Source of the DNA: Osedax fenrisi
Lineage: Eukaryota; Annelida; Polychaeta; Sabellida; Siboglinidae
Length of the DNA: 64,000 nt
Direction of reading: 5' to 3'
Assembly: GCA_964019155.1 (NCBI GenBank)
Contig: OZ025239.1
Location: 97,495,062 to 97,559,061 of the forward strand
A program made the position numbers and the translations under genes. Below are positions 12,974 to 26,390 of the stretch, piece by piece (position 1 is the stretch's first letter; the number at the start of each line of letters is the position of its first letter). The notes beneath the pieces were generated by a model. It was not told where the DNA came from, ran no database searches, and was given only the letters and a program-made list of their open reading frames with translations.

Positions 12974-14133
12974 CTAGGAACAGTTGAACCAATACCGAGA
13001 TGTCGACATCACTTTTGTAAACTACAAATTTATTTATTATTAATAATATGAAATGTTTTATTTAAATTATATATGACTATGTACCTTAATAAATAAATTA
13101 TTTAATATTATTGTAAATATATATATAATTAATATCGAAGCAGATTGAAAACTAACGATTTTGCGATCCTTGAGCGCCATGTGGAATCGAGTACCGGTGA
13201 AGGCGAATGTACCCTCAGCCGAGTGGAACATAGTGTCCACGTGACTCGGGGCATTACGTAACGGTGACCTAGTTCTGTGGACACGCCCACCCATTATTCT
13301 ACTGCCGGGGGACACCGCGGTCTTGTAATACACTCCAGAACGTGTCACAAAGTAGACGTACTTGTCAAATGTGAAGGCGGCCGAGATAGATCTAGGCAGA
13401 CCCGGGTATAACGTGTTTAGAGGTCTAGGATAACCGCTAAGCAGGCTGTTGTATTTGAACACGTAGACTTTGTTACCCTGCATGAGTGTTATTGTTGCGT
13501 GTTATATAATATTACATAATGCTAGTGAATAGCTGTATAATACGTGTACGACGTACTATCGATGTACAGATAGTTTATATTACGCTCGTATCACATATAA
13601 TAGATAGACAATAGACTCATACTTATATACAATTATATAGGTCAATAAAATAGTTGTATCTAGTTTATATTAATTTAATTATTTAATCTAGTATATACAA
13701 CTACACCATATCAATGCAGACTGTAGTATATAATAGTCCTTTATATTGTTTATTATTGTTTTTCCGTTGTATATTATTATCAAATTATTATCGTATTACT
13801 ATTATTTTATTATTATTTTCTTCCCGCACGAGCGAAGGGGTCTACATGACCTTATTTTAGTGCTAATAAACTCAATATCATCATCATCATATATTAATAT
13901 TTATCATTAAAATAATTTAAATGAATTCGACATACATAAATAATACGATTATAAACCTTAATAAATGTACTTATTTTTCCTTTATTTATGACTGCATCAA
14001 TATTAGCAGGAACACCTGGGTAATATCTATGAATAGATCTAGGTTTTGTAGGGTTGTCACCGTTCAAGATATAAATGTTGGAGCCTGCGTGGTTTATTTA
14101 AATGGTTAACATAATGCAACAGAGTTATGCCTA

Positions 14134-14174
<41 letters not shown>

Positions 14175-15548
14175 GATGTATATACACAATGATTCTATTT
14201 TAATATATAATATAATATTAGTGTAATTAAAACCTTTAAAAGCCATAATGGCATCACTTATAACGGCTATTGCATCAAATCTAGCATCTTTGCATAGAGG
14301 GGTTTCATATTCATTCAATTTAGTCGTAGGCATTATTGTTGTTGTTGTTGTTGTCGTTGTTGTAGTTCTTTTCTTTGGATTTGTTTTTATATGTTCAGTT
14401 CGCCGTCCTGTATTAATATATAATTATAATTCATGTATATAATATATAATCATGTTAAGCTATATATATATATATATATATATATATCATTATATATTAA
14501 ATATCTACATTATTAAAAGTTTACATCGTAATTATGTAAGAATATATTACTGGTTATCAAACCGTATAGGGCTTGTATTCCATCGATGTCGTCCTGTCCT
14601 AAATTATAATTAGGGAGGTAGCCCCTGTAGAATGGTTGCATCACTGAATTTGTATCTTTCGAATGTTTCAATCCTAGTGCGTGTCCGAATTCATGCGTGA
14701 GAACCTATACAAACGAACACGTGATTAGTTTAAGACACGATACAATACTTATTGCGTGTATGATGTTATTGTTAGTCATTCATTACTTGAGCTTATCACG
14801 TGATTATTGTAAACTGAGAGCTCTTTTATATACACTGATACGATAGATTTTATAATAATAATAATGATCATATTTATTAGAAGAATTTAGTTTGTTTCCT
14901 ATTTGTTTTTAGTTTATAATAATAATATGAATTTTCTTCCTAAAAGGCTTTAAAATTATATATCAACTTTTCTGTTATTGTCACCCTAATATATATATTA
15001 ATATAATATATCAATTAATAGAATATAGTTATAAATATAATATATTAACTATTATTATAACGTTTGATATAGTATGTCTCATGACAGATTATTTACACCG
15101 GTGCGCTTTGGTGCGCGTATAAACCTGCATGACATTGATGGTACCAAAACTACCGCGGATTGTCCAGCGTTCAGCTTCATCTAGATGAACTCTTCCACTG
15201 TCCGGTTGAAACGCGTGACCTAGTATACCCCTGAGCCCGTCGAAAGGAGTATCGTCGTCATGCTTTCCCTGTATGTGTGTATGCGCATGAATAGGTGTGT
15301 GTAGCTGTACATTTATTTGTATTTTTGTATTATAGTTAGTTTAATTTTATATTATTATTATTATACTACGATTTGTTCAGACCTCTGATTGTTATGGCAT
15401 AGAAGTCTTATGAATAATATACAATTAAGTTAAATTATGTGTGTATGTAGATTTATGTATGCATGTATTTACATGTGATGATATGTATCATTCTTCTATA
15501 AAATAGTTTACATACTTTTTTATTATATATCTTATAAACAAACTTATA

Positions 15549-15585
<37 letters not shown>

Positions 15586-16768
15586 TATTTACAAATATTA
15601 TATAAAAGAAATATTTAACACAGAAGTAACCTATCAATACATTTTCTAATAAGATTATTACCTCGTTGCTAACTTAAACAATTAGTAACTAACGTAAACA
15701 AATTCAATGGTAATATTTGCATGCTGATCTCCGTAAACTTGACGAAATTGAAGAGGAGTTATGTCGCTCCAAAACTACAATGCAGATTTGTATTGTTATA
15801 CACGCGCGGTCATTAATGCTATTTATGTAACTCTTATCAATATATTATCGAATTCAATAATATATTTAATAAACTGATAATTCATATATTATAGTGAAAT
15901 ACATACAGCTATTATAGTACGTATAATTAAACATGATGTTGTTCTATATGTGCTATAGTAATATAATTATATATTTATATATTAAAATGAATACCTTGAA
16001 TGCTTTAGATGCACTGTTGTCTAGTTCTGCATGTGATATTTTCTTTGAATATTTTGTGATTTTATACGTCAGACTTGGTTTAAGCCACTTGGTACCCATG
16101 AAGGCATATTTTCTGACTCTCATCTGTAGAGATGTCCATACACTTTTATCATGGTTTCCGCATCTCGATATCTGCATCTTCTGTTCACTTTCTTTGTTCA
16201 TGAAACCTTTTAATTATAATATATATATATATATATAATTGAATATATATATATATCAATACAATTGTCTTATTTAAATGTATACAATTACCTATAATAT
16301 ATTTAAATAAGCATTCACTATATTATTATTTAGATAATGTATTATTATTAATAATTAAACTTACCAGTAGGTTTAATCGAGGCCATAACTTGGAATTCTT
16401 TAATCGCTTTAACTACATCTTTATCTTCCACTTTAGAATCTTTATCGAGATATCCAAATTTATGAAGATAAGACTATTAATGTTATTATTATATTAACAA
16501 CTATTATATTGTATATTTTTAAAGATTCTTTTCATAAAATAATAGAATTACTGAATTATTAAATAGATAATATTTAATAGTGTAATTGTTATTTATCGAT
16601 AAATGTATATTCTAGAATTATATATTATAATATATAAAATAGATTGATATATATATAATGCTATATTATTACATTACATTATATTACACTTACTATGTGG
16701 TCAATTTTCTTAATCGGAACTGCGTATATAATCACTATGATAGATGCTAATAGTATCAGTGTATTCAT
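12974..16768 (-). CDS. MMP-B, complete matrix metalloproteinase, 10 exons, 477 aa
   Basis: Exons in coding order: 16694-16768, 16365-16473, 15995-16206, 15694-15774, 15125-15268, 14563-14704, 14234-14407, 13957-14084, 13157-13477, 12974-13021. All phases agree and no stop interrupts. Residues 1-16 are a signal peptide (MNTLILLASIIVIIYA). Residues 26-61 are a peptidoglycan-binding-like propeptide (YLHKFGYLDKD). SRCGNHD, with Cys77, is the cysteine switch. The catalytic domain opens YAFMGTKW and carries HEFGHALGLKH at 211-221 and a Met-turn SVMQPF with Met229. A run of ten Thr forms the hinge. The hemopexin domain runs from Cys293 to Cys476. No membrane segment or GPI signal is seen, so a secreted, extracellular-matrix-cleaving protease is inferred. 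The Ca/Zn loop reads PFDGLRG instead of the usual PFDGPGG. Confidence 0.95.
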
Positions 16769-16848
16769 GATGAAGCCCTACTACACGGAGACTGGTGTAA
16801 TGTACTAATAATGAATGATACTGTTGATGTTTACTAGGATACTGTGCT

Positions 16849-16856
16849 CTTTTATA
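16849..16856 (-). promoter_or_regulatory. TATA box of MMP-B
   Basis: TATAAAAG on the minus strand, about 80 bp before the ATG at 16768. The same octamer stands at the equivalent place in MMP-C, and the immediate 5' sequence is conserved between copies. A transcription start 25-30 bp downstream would leave a short leader. Confidence 0.6.
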
Positions 16857-17116
16857 ACCGGCTCTCTCGCTGGGTTACCAACTGAGATGTCAATCTTATC
16901 GCACACGTGATTCTATTTATAGATTTAATTATATCAATACCGCAATTATCTATTTTGATGCCTTTTTTTAAATGAAGTGCTAACAATTAATGACTTTGAC
17001 ATTAAATTAAACCTATTATTGTTTTCGCAGCTATATTTATCTTAATATTTCCCCATTTCATGAACAAAATAATACGTATTACAGCTTATACACATATTGA
17101 ATTTTTTATATTTTTT

Positions 17117-17342
17117 TATTGTACTTTTATCACATCCAGGAACTTAAATGAAGTTTTTACTTGTAATCATATGAATCTAATATCCCATCGTAACATCTCT
17201 CATGTTAATACATCCATATTTTAATGAGATGCGATCAATAATTTATATAAAATTATATAAAATCACTTCTAAATATTATTATAAGATCTATTGTATTGGT
17301 TCGGACGAGGCTCGAATCTGCACCCTACTATATGTGAGTAAG
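17117..17342 (-). mobile_element. SINE upstream of MMP-B, head truncated by LINE-A
   Basis: Body and B-box part match the copy at 38589-38860. The A-box end is lost where LINE-A begins at 17343. Confidence 0.8.
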
Positions 17343-18070
17343 ATGTTGATTAAACGAGCTGAACACATCATAAAATAACTAGGGAAGAGATCTCCCATAT
17401 AGGATTATATGCACATAAATCCTGAGGGATGGACGGTACCTACATATTGGTTGTTTGGCATCTCTCCACACCTAGAATATCAAATGGTTATACAGAAGGT
17501 ATGATCAAATACACAAATAAAGTACAAAACGAAAACGAAAACTAGAAAAACAATACAATTTTAAAAATAACGACATTACATTTATGTATGTTAAGCATAA
17601 AATATTCCATTCATTTTAAGAGTATCTATATTTTTATTAAAATAGAAGAGGTCCAATAACGGAACATCGAAGAACACCTGAACTTGCATAAATATAACCA
17701 GAAAATGCATCATTTACCTCAGTTATTTGAACTCGATTGGTAAGGTATGAGCTAAACCTATTAAGTACATTACCAACAATCTCTAATTTAGACATATTCA
17801 ATAGAAGTTTAGAATGATATACTTTATCGAAATCTTTAGCAATATCGATATATATATAATATCAGTATTAAAATAATGGTTAGTGTTTCTACTTATATTT
17901 CTATACAATTCTATAAGTTGAAGTCCAGTGATTCAACCGGCTAAAAATCCATACTGTTCCGTACATAATAGTTTATTAGATCTTAAATAATATAATAGAT
18001 AGTAAGTTAATATTTTTATAAAAATAACATTACTAGATTAACTATATATAATTGAAGTATACTTTATACT
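17343..18070 (-). pseudogene. LINE-A relic in unit B, internally deleted
   Basis: The 3' end at 17343 begins inside a SINE. The 3' part runs to about 17636 and then jumps to the motif B region (GVPRCSVIGPLLF-like). About 600 bp present in the unit C copy is missing. The 5' part with LLCTEQYGFLA on the minus strand lies near 17960. Confidence 0.75.
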
Positions 18071-18224
18071 AAAATAAATACTTTAAATACATATTAATTC
18101 TGGAAATGAAACCTGGAATATTAATATTTAATTAATGTATTATTTTATATAACAGCTTTTACTATATTATATTATCATAAAATATATATTTAATTATTAA
18201 AATTAGATAACCAATGTTCCTTCA

Positions 18225-19495
18225 CTTGTGTTCCTATCTCTCGATAAAAAGCTTTTTATTGAATAGATAACAAAGAGGGTCAATCTGATTCTGCAAATAT
18301 TATATCTGGAGTACCCCATGGTTCTTTTATTGGTCCATTACTATTTATGATTTATATAAATAATCTAGTTGATAGTATTGATAAAGATATTACAATTAAT
18401 CATTTTTCTGATGATACAAAATAAAGTCAATTATCAAGTAATTCATTTTATAATTAGTCAATACTATGGAAATAAGAATATTCGGCCAACAAAATCATTT
18501 TCATTGATATTAGGCAAAGCTACCATTCCAACATATTATGTTAATGCTACTATAATTGTGTATTGCTTTTCCTATATAGATTTAGGTATAACTAATGATG
18601 ATAATCTATATTTTAAAAACATAATAGTGTGTGTTGTACTAAATCCTATAATAATATTAATCGTACAATTCATTACTTTATTACAAATAATGTAACTGGA
18701 ATATTAACAGCATATATATATATTCTATACTAGATCCAATATAGAATTTATATCATATATGTGGAATCCTGGTATAGATTCAAGAGGCTAAACTGAACTT
18801 AAAATACACATTGAATAGTAAAAAGTACTTTACTTGTTGTAATTTTTCTTTTCAAATATCATATAAAGTTATGAAGAGTGCATTAAAGTTCTTGATATAG
18901 ATTCTCTTGAAATACGCCGATTTAGAAATGATTAAATAATTATTTATAAACTCACCTATTGTTTAATTGATATAGATCCTTCTTTAATTGTACACATTTA
19001 TACTAGCAATATTAGTCGAGGCCACTATGAAAGACTATTAATAGATGAAAGACCATTAATAGATAAAGCAATAATTAACTGCGAAGAAATCTATATATAG
19101 AGTAGCCTATATATGGGATAGTCTTGTTGAGGATACAATTAATGTAAAAAGATTAACTGTATTCAAATCAAAAATTACAAATATTATTAAGTAATATAAC
19201 CTGTAAATACGTACAATCCATATGTTTTATTAATATGTATATAGAAGATATACCCTCATCATATTGTTTATATTATTCTATGTTTATTTATCAGTTTCCG
19301 GTCCATGTAATTCTTCCTATTATTATTTACAATGTATACATATTTATAATACATTATTTATGTATTATATTTATTTACGTTTTATGATCATTTTACACTA
19401 ACATATATTATTATACATATATTTATTTATTAAATAATGTATTATCATTTGTACACTCATAATAAAATGTAAATGAATTGAATTGACACCTCAAG
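18225..19495 (+). pseudogene. LINE-B relic in unit B
   Basis: Motif B GVPHGSFIGPLLFMIYINNL (18310-18370), motif C HFSDDTK, DLGITNDDNLYFKN, C-terminal SLEIRRFRND and SLYMG-SC, and an AATGAATTGAATTGAC tail ending near 19489. Numerous stops. Confidence 0.75.
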
Positions 19496-22005
19496 TAATT
19501 TATTTACTTAAAAAATATTCTATAAAATATAAAATAGATATATATATATATCACCAAAATATAATAAAATAATATTATATTAAATAAATACGTAAATATT
19601 TAACATTTTTAATTTTTATATATCCTACTAAAATAGTATTGTTAATATTAAAGTATACTTTTGAAAATCTTTTAGTATTTTTGGTTCAACGAATATTGAT
19701 TTATAATAATATAATATAATAAAATGAAATGCATCTACTTCCCTATTAATAATATCTATATTTTAGACAATACTTTCTTTACAAACGCTTTTGTTGATAA
19801 CATTTTGATCGTATTTGAATTGTTATCATCATATTTATTAGAGCATAGTTAAATAGATTATTAATTCATAAATATAATACAACTATTTAATACGAGTTGA
19901 TGACTTATTTTTATGTTATAAATGACTCGATTTTATGAGTCAAATTAAGAGTTTGATTATAAGGTCAGACAAATGACTCATATGATAACAATTACCGAGT
20001 CAAATGAGTCATTTTTATAATTGCATATAATGTATCTCTAAAATAAGTTTGAAAATAAGCGACTCATAGTGATATGACATTTTAAATATTTCAAATGCAC
20101 TCCAGCTAGCCGGTTATTATCTCATTATCCGAAATAGATATTCTACTTCAGAAATTTCAAATAAACTAACCTATAGTGATATATATAATTTATGGAAATA
20201 AATATTTGTATTTTCAAATTAAACATATTCCTTTTTAACGGTATATCACTTTTTAATTATTATTATTAATTGTATTATATCTAGAGATAGGAATTATATA
20301 TTGGGGTTTATAGACATTCTTTAAATATGTAATAAATAAGGTATACTAATCTATAGGTATATACCTAATTATACTATTAAGTATTATTTTGTTAGAATAT
20401 TTGAAAAAATAATTAAGTTTATTTAATCAATAAAATATAATTAACTGTAATGAACTTACTAATTATATGAACTTACTAATGAACTATATTATACGAATAT
20501 AGTTCATTAGTAAAAAAAATGTTCATTTATATATAAATTCATCATCACCAAGTTTTTTATCATTACAAAAATAAGTATCTATTCACTTATACATTTATTT
20601 CCATCTCTTTTTAATTTTAATAATTAATATATTCATCACAGAATAATTTATTATTTGATAGATTTAAAAATAAATATATATATTACCAATATATTAATTA
20701 TATTATATTACACGCATTATATATAATGGCTTAATATATAATATGGCTAATTCCCATACTAAATTATTATCGTGTAAAGGCATTCATATTGTAATGAATG
20801 TCAATTACTTGTTATCGTAATTATAAAATAGTTCATCTAAATATTATTGTAATACTATTAATATATATCGTGATTGGGAAATAATTATTTTTATATTTTA
20901 ATTTGTTTATAACATATTTATTATCTACATATATGTATATGTATATTGGTCTGATATATGAAATAAAATATATTGAATATATAGGAAATGAAATAAACAA
21001 ATATTTGAGAATAAATATTGATAAACTGATAAGAATTGACTTTTTCCAAATATTATTGTCATGGTATAGTAAATCTAATTTTATATTCCATATTGCATGA
21101 ATATTATTATTTTTTAATTAGTTAGCTCTATATTTTAAATATGTATATATATATATATTCAGTATAGTTTTTATATAATTACTTCTATATTTTGATATAC
21201 AATTTTATATTTGGTTATTTTTTGAAATTATCCAAATATATGCTAATTTCAATCTATAATTTCATATGATTAAAAGAATTATTAATAAATGATTTGACAA
21301 AAGAATTATTAATAATTCTTATCATAAAAAGCTTGATATATATTACAAGTAAATATTAGCGATTGTGATGATATTTAAATATCCTATAAGTGAGTTAAAC
21401 CTATATTCTACTATGTATCTATGCTGAACAAATACATGTGTGTTTCTATGTAATCTTTATATTTATAAATTAATCGTAGGTTGTACAAATGGTCAATCTA
21501 AGAATATAGGTCAGTTGTTCTTAGAAGGTAAATTTTCCTATTATGATCTTAGGAAAATCCTTAGCCATCTCTAAAATATTAAGTATTGTTTTAGGATAAT
21601 ACTTGGGTGATTTATTTGCACCTGTCAATAAAAAAGTGAACTCGTATTTGTAAATAGGACATCATTACATTTTCTAGAGAATTATAATTAAAACATTCAT
21701 TTTTTTAAATAAATTATGATGATATCCTGCTATAGACAATAATATAATGTGTGTGGTTGTCACATATGGGTTATACCTTTCTCACTATTGTGAAATAGGA
21801 TGTATTACGTAATTACCGTATAAACTATAAATAGATTGATACCTACCATATTGATAACAGTGAACCAGTGTATCATAACAAGCCTATAAATAAATTATGC
21901 AAGTTGACGTCGTAGGTCATTATAATCGTATTAATTCATTAGTAGTGACGTAAAATACACGTCGTACATGTATTATATATAAAAAAAGCCTCGATATAGC
22001 ACGTG

Positions 22006-22313
22006 GTATTGTTATTGTTATTGTTATTTTTATTTGGTGGAGTCCTTTCATCCCATCCAGGAACTTAGATGAAGTTTTCACTTATAACCATATATGGCTC
22101 TAATGTCCCTTCGAAGCCGCTCTCATGTTAAGGTATCCATGGTTTTAACGAGAGCCGATCATTTATTTATACACAATTATATAAGATCACTTCTAAATAA
22201 TATTTTAAGACCCATTTTATAAAATGAATTAATGGTCCGGACGAGGGTCGAACCCGTGTCCTACTGCTTGTGTGGCTGATGCCTTAGCCACTGAGCCACA
22301 CAGGCAGTTTTTT
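22006..22313 (-). mobile_element. Full-length tRNA-derived SINE, unit B only
   Basis: Minus-strand head with A box TGGCTCAGTGGCTAAGGC and B box GGGTTCGACCC, then a body with GAGAGCGGCTTCGAAGGG and AACTTCATCTAAGTTCCTGG, and an AACAAT tail. The head cannot form an acceptor stem, so it is not a tRNA gene. Units A and C have uninterrupted sequence here (about 6040 and 47440), so this insertion followed the unit duplication. Confidence 0.85.
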
Positions 22314-22437
22314 GTGTGTGTTAACTAATATCATATACTGCGAAGTGTTTCGTTAATATCTATATACAGATTAATCTGATAATGAATAACGAAATATGTT
22401 GCATTAATATGGCTATATATCCAGGGATAATTATATA

Positions 22438-22570
22438 TATTGTTATTGTTATTGTTATTTTGGTGGAGTCCTTTCATCCCATCGAGGAACTTAGGTGAAA
22501 TGTTCACTTATAACTAAATTTATCCAATATCCCTGCGAATCCGATCTCGTGTTATGACATACATGTGTTC
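22438..22570 (-). mobile_element. SINE 3' half, unit B
   Basis: Counterpart of 5790-5925, with the tail at 22440-22460. Confidence 0.7.
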
Positions 22571-22646
22571 GATAATCCATCATAGTTATGCTCCATAATA
22601 CACATATATATATATATATATACCTACATATATTTATAAACACATG

Positions 22647-22684
<38 letters not shown>

Positions 22685-22985
22685 TAGCATTATAATAATA
22701 TATAAATATATAAATATATAATATGTACTATACTAATTATATTAATTATAATTACTTACTATTATATAATATTAATTACTATTATAATTATAAGACATAG
22801 AACTTATAAATATATAATGATTTTAAATACACTTCCTAAATTATTCACAATAATAATATTATTTAATAAATACCCAGGAAACCAAATGTAGTTGAAAAAA
22901 CTATTTTAAACTAGCTTATTATCAACGTTGAAATATATAGGTTAATGTGAGCAATTTAAACTAGGTTATATTAAACATATAATAA

Positions 22986-23245
22986 AACTGGATTTTTTAA
23001 ATATGTTTATAAACTAAGTTAAATTAAACATAATTATAAACTAGATTTTTTAACTATATATTTAAACTTGGTCAAATTAAACATAAATATAAACTTGATT
23101 TTTTAAATATGTTTATAAACTAAGTTAAATTAAATATAATTATAAACTAGATTTTTTAACTATATATTTAAACTAGGTCAAATTAAACATAAATATAAAC
23201 TAGATTTTTTAACTATATTACTAAGTTAAATTAAACATAAATATA
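22986..23245 (+). repeat. Subterminal 53-bp tandem repeat, about 5 copies
   Basis: Unit begins AACTAGATTTTTTAACTATA and ends near AAATTAAACATAAATATA. Two unit types alternate (GATTTTTTAAATATG and GATTTTTTAACTATATA), giving a 106-bp higher-order period. It lies 113 bp inside the left end of the 8-kb element. The TTTTTTAACTATAT core recurs in the right-end repeats, so it may be a transposase-binding array. Confidence 0.75.
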
Positions 23246-23528
23246 AAATATATAATTTATCTATATATCAAAATTAGTCTAAAGTAAATATACTTAAATT
23301 ACATATATATATGTGTGTATATATATATATTATAATATTCTACATATTTTGATTAAATAAGTGACATTACCATTATCCTATTAAAAGAAACATAGTTTTT
23401 AAATATATATTTATTATTTAAGTAATAATATCATCGTCATTTTCAAAAGCTGTCACAGGTTCGTTTTGTTTCCCTGCCACAGGATCGTTTTATTTTCCTG
23501 CCAAACATTTAATATTATTATTATAGTA

Positions 23529-23568
<40 letters not shown>

Positions 23569-24258
23569 GTTATCATTGAACACTAATATGTGCATATATG
23601 GTAACTATAGGTATTAAATATTGATTTTAATTTCAAATTCAAATTTTAAACCAATACAAATTAAGGGTGTATTAAAATATGAGGCGCGTATTAAAATATG
23701 ATTAATATTGTTATTTAACAAAAAAAAATTATTACATATTTTAATATCTTATTTATAAATTTGTAAAATTTCTGTAATTATTTGTGAGTATTTATTTTAA
23801 TAAGTGATTTTATAAGCGTAATCGATATATTAATTATTTGAAATTGACAGGATTTTTGTAAATACTTGTCAAATTTAATTATATATTTCGATATCGTATA
23901 CAAATATTGTACTAAAAAATTTATATTTTTACATTAAGCATAGATTATTGATAAAGTATAATTGATAAAAAAATCACATATGTATATAACAAGATATCAT
24001 TCGTTGAAAAGAGAAGCTTCCAAACAGAAAATTTATAAATGTTCTTTCTATAATTAGCTTAAATGCGTAGACGCAAGACGTTATATTCTTGTATTAATTT
24101 TATATTATTCATTATTTATTTTGTATAATACTTTATAACTATTATTAAATTATTACTATAAAAATAAATTAATATTTTTTTATTTTATAACTTCTATACT
24201 TATATTTATATGTATATCTCATTATAATATTTATTTAAGTACTACTCTATATTAGTAC

Positions 24259-25437
24259 CAGGGATGAGGTCAAATATGTATTTGTATTTAAATACGCTGA
24301 TTTTGTATATTTGTATTTGTATTTGTATTTGAATAATTAATCAGTAATGTATTTGTATTTGGTGTATTTGATCAAATACATTTTTAAATACAATTTAAAC
24401 AATTACTTTATGAATTAACAAATTAACAAATTAACAATAATTTATATTAAATAATATAAATTATATAATAGAACAATAATTTTCAAAAAATGTTATGAAT
24501 ACTATATAAATAAATTTATGAATTTATATTCTATATATAAAACGTATGTGTTAAGCTATGTTCACATGAGCAATCTATTCCAGTAATTTCGCAATAAATT
24601 CTTAGGAATTCCAGTTTAAAAATCCCCTAGCGGTATAAATGTTAGGGTACTTAAAAATACATACATTTGATGAACATATGAACTTAAGTACATTATATAA
24701 TCATAAAGTGGTAATATATATATATTCATAATTTAATAATTATATAAGGAATTATATATTATAATTATTAATCAATTATTATTAATTATTAATTAAACAT
24801 TCGTAAACGATTAAATAACTTAAATTGAATTACTTATCTTAATCGTAAACGATTATAATTGATTGATATTAGATTGACCTATAGAAATGTAAATGTATAT
24901 GCATTAATGTTAGTCAGTATACATGTACGTGCGCTTTACCAATTACCAATTACATAAATTGTCACATAAACTAGAATAAATTGGTATTAGAACATTTAGT
25001 AAAAATCGCAGAAAAACATAGACTTTTACATTTTGGGAATTAATAAGAATTCCATTGCGAAATTTTTTGAATAGATTTCTCATGTGAACAGCACTTTATA
25101 AATTATAACTTATAATATCCCAAACAACAAGTCTATTGTTTACAGTTTTTTATTTTATTGATTTTCTTTAGGAATTAAATATATTTAAAATATATTTCAA
25201 TTAATTATTATGCTATCTGGTATATGGATAAGGATTATTATTTTAAATCAAATATGCCCATATGATTTAAAATATGAATAAATAAAATTATTTAATATTT
25301 AATGTATTAATATTTTTATTTTGTAATTGTATTTGTATTTGTATAAAAATGTAATAAATATTTGTATTTGTATTTGATTCTTTAAGAAAAATGTATTTGT
25401 ATTTGTATTTGATAAAGTGTATTTGACCCCAACCCTG
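24259..25437 (+). mobile_element. Non-autonomous hAT-like element, nested
   Basis: Left end CAGGGATGAGGTCAAATA and right end complement CAGGGTTGGGGTCAAATA form hAT-type terminal repeats. They are flanked by a perfect 8-bp target duplication ATTAGTAC at 24251-24258 and 25438-25445. Both subterminal regions carry many ATTTGT repeats. No transposase frame is present in 1179 bp. It lies inside the 8050-bp element, so it is younger than that element or travelled with it. Confidence 0.85.
24560..25089. mobile_element. 530-bp fold-back or MITE nested in the hAT-like element
   Basis: Inverted ends start GTTCACATGAGCAATCTATTC on the left and, on the other strand, GTTCACATGAGAAATCTATTC on the right. 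They continue with AATTTCGCAAT and AATTCTTA blocks, giving imperfect arms of about 55 bp. The target duplication is not clear. GTTCACA-type termini occur in several cut-and-paste families, including PIF/Harbinger, so the class is open. Confidence 0.6.
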
Positions 25438-25495
25438 ATTAGTACTAATTATTATTGTTGCAGTGTTGTTTATTTACAATTATATTTTACTTGTC

Positions 25496-25541
<46 letters not shown>

Positions 25542-25703
25542 ATATTGTAATTATTAGTTTAAAAAAACTTGAAATTATCTCCATTAGTTATTTATCATTA
25601 GCGTTTTTAGAGCTAAAATAGCATTGTTTAGATGAACGCGTGCCTCCCCTTAATGGGAATATTTTCATTACTGAATATTTTAAATATCAATTTGATAATA
25701 TAA

Positions 25704-26390
25704 GATATAATTGAAAATAATAACATTTAATAATAATCATAATAATAATTATATAGAGTTACCTATTATACATTAAGATATTCTTACGGCGTATACATGG
25801 CAAAGCTGATAGATGAACTATTTAGTAGCTCGGCACAGTAGGCAAACTCTTTAGAATTGGCATGTTAGGTGACCTCTAGCAGCTTGATACGGCAAGTGAA
25901 CTCTTTAGATAGCACGAATCTGCTGTGATAATAGATTTTTTGAATATGAAAAAAGTTATTATACAAGGATTTTTTTAATTTAACTAACTCTACACGAGAT
26001 TTTAATATTATTGAATTATATTGAGGATTTTTTAATAAAATTATAATTGATATTAACATTTAATAATAATCATAATACTAAATATATAGAGTTACCTCTT
26101 ACTACGTACAGATATTCTTACGGCGTGATACATGACACGCGGTATGAAAACTGATAGCTTACACAATATCTATTACGGCGTGACTTGGTATGCTAACTAT
26201 TTAGCAGCTCGACACGGCATTCAAACTCTTTAGCGGATAGGCACGATAGGTGACCTCTAGCAGCTCTATACGGCATGCGAAATCGTTAACAGATTGGCAT
26301 GGATCTGTTGTGATCATAGATTTTTTTAATATGAAAAAATATTATACAGCGTTATTTTTTGATTTAAATACTAATACTTTACACTAGATT
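25704..26390. repeat. 335-350 bp tandem duplication built of 28-29 bp subrepeats
   Basis: Two units, starting at 25704 and 26054 with TAACATTTAATAATAATCAT, each end in GATTTTTTTAATATGAAAAAA followed by a TACACTAGATTTTAAT-like stretch. The middle is richer in G+C than its surroundings and made of 28-29 bp blocks such as ACGGCATTCAAACTCTTTAG and GATAGGTGACCTCTAGC. No open frame spans it, and its function is unknown. Confidence 0.6.

Larger units (their letters stand above)
16769..22870 (-). repeat. 5'-flank module of the MMP-B unit
   Basis: Promoter, SINE (17117-17342), LINE-A (-), LINE-B (+), TGAGTCA-rich segment, repeats and a unit-specific SINE near 22 kb. It aligns with 38245-47830 except for a 2.1-kb segment (38860-40955) present only in C and about 600 bp of LINE-A present only in C. 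Confidence 0.8.

Noticed and set aside
15953..16238. Overlapping frames on both strands at exon 3 (also 37392-37716 and 54555-54839)
   Set aside because: The minus-strand frames in B and C and the plus-strand frame in D are MMP exon 3. The opposite-strand frames are shadows.
22231..22306. Possible tRNA gene with A and B boxes
   Set aside because: The acceptor ends do not pair, and the head is fused to a body with an AACAAT tail, so it is a tRNA-derived SINE.
25704..26390. CRISPR-like array of 28-29 bp repeats
   Set aside because: The units are contiguous and degenerate without spacers, and the setting is eukaryotic. It is an ordinary tandem repeat.
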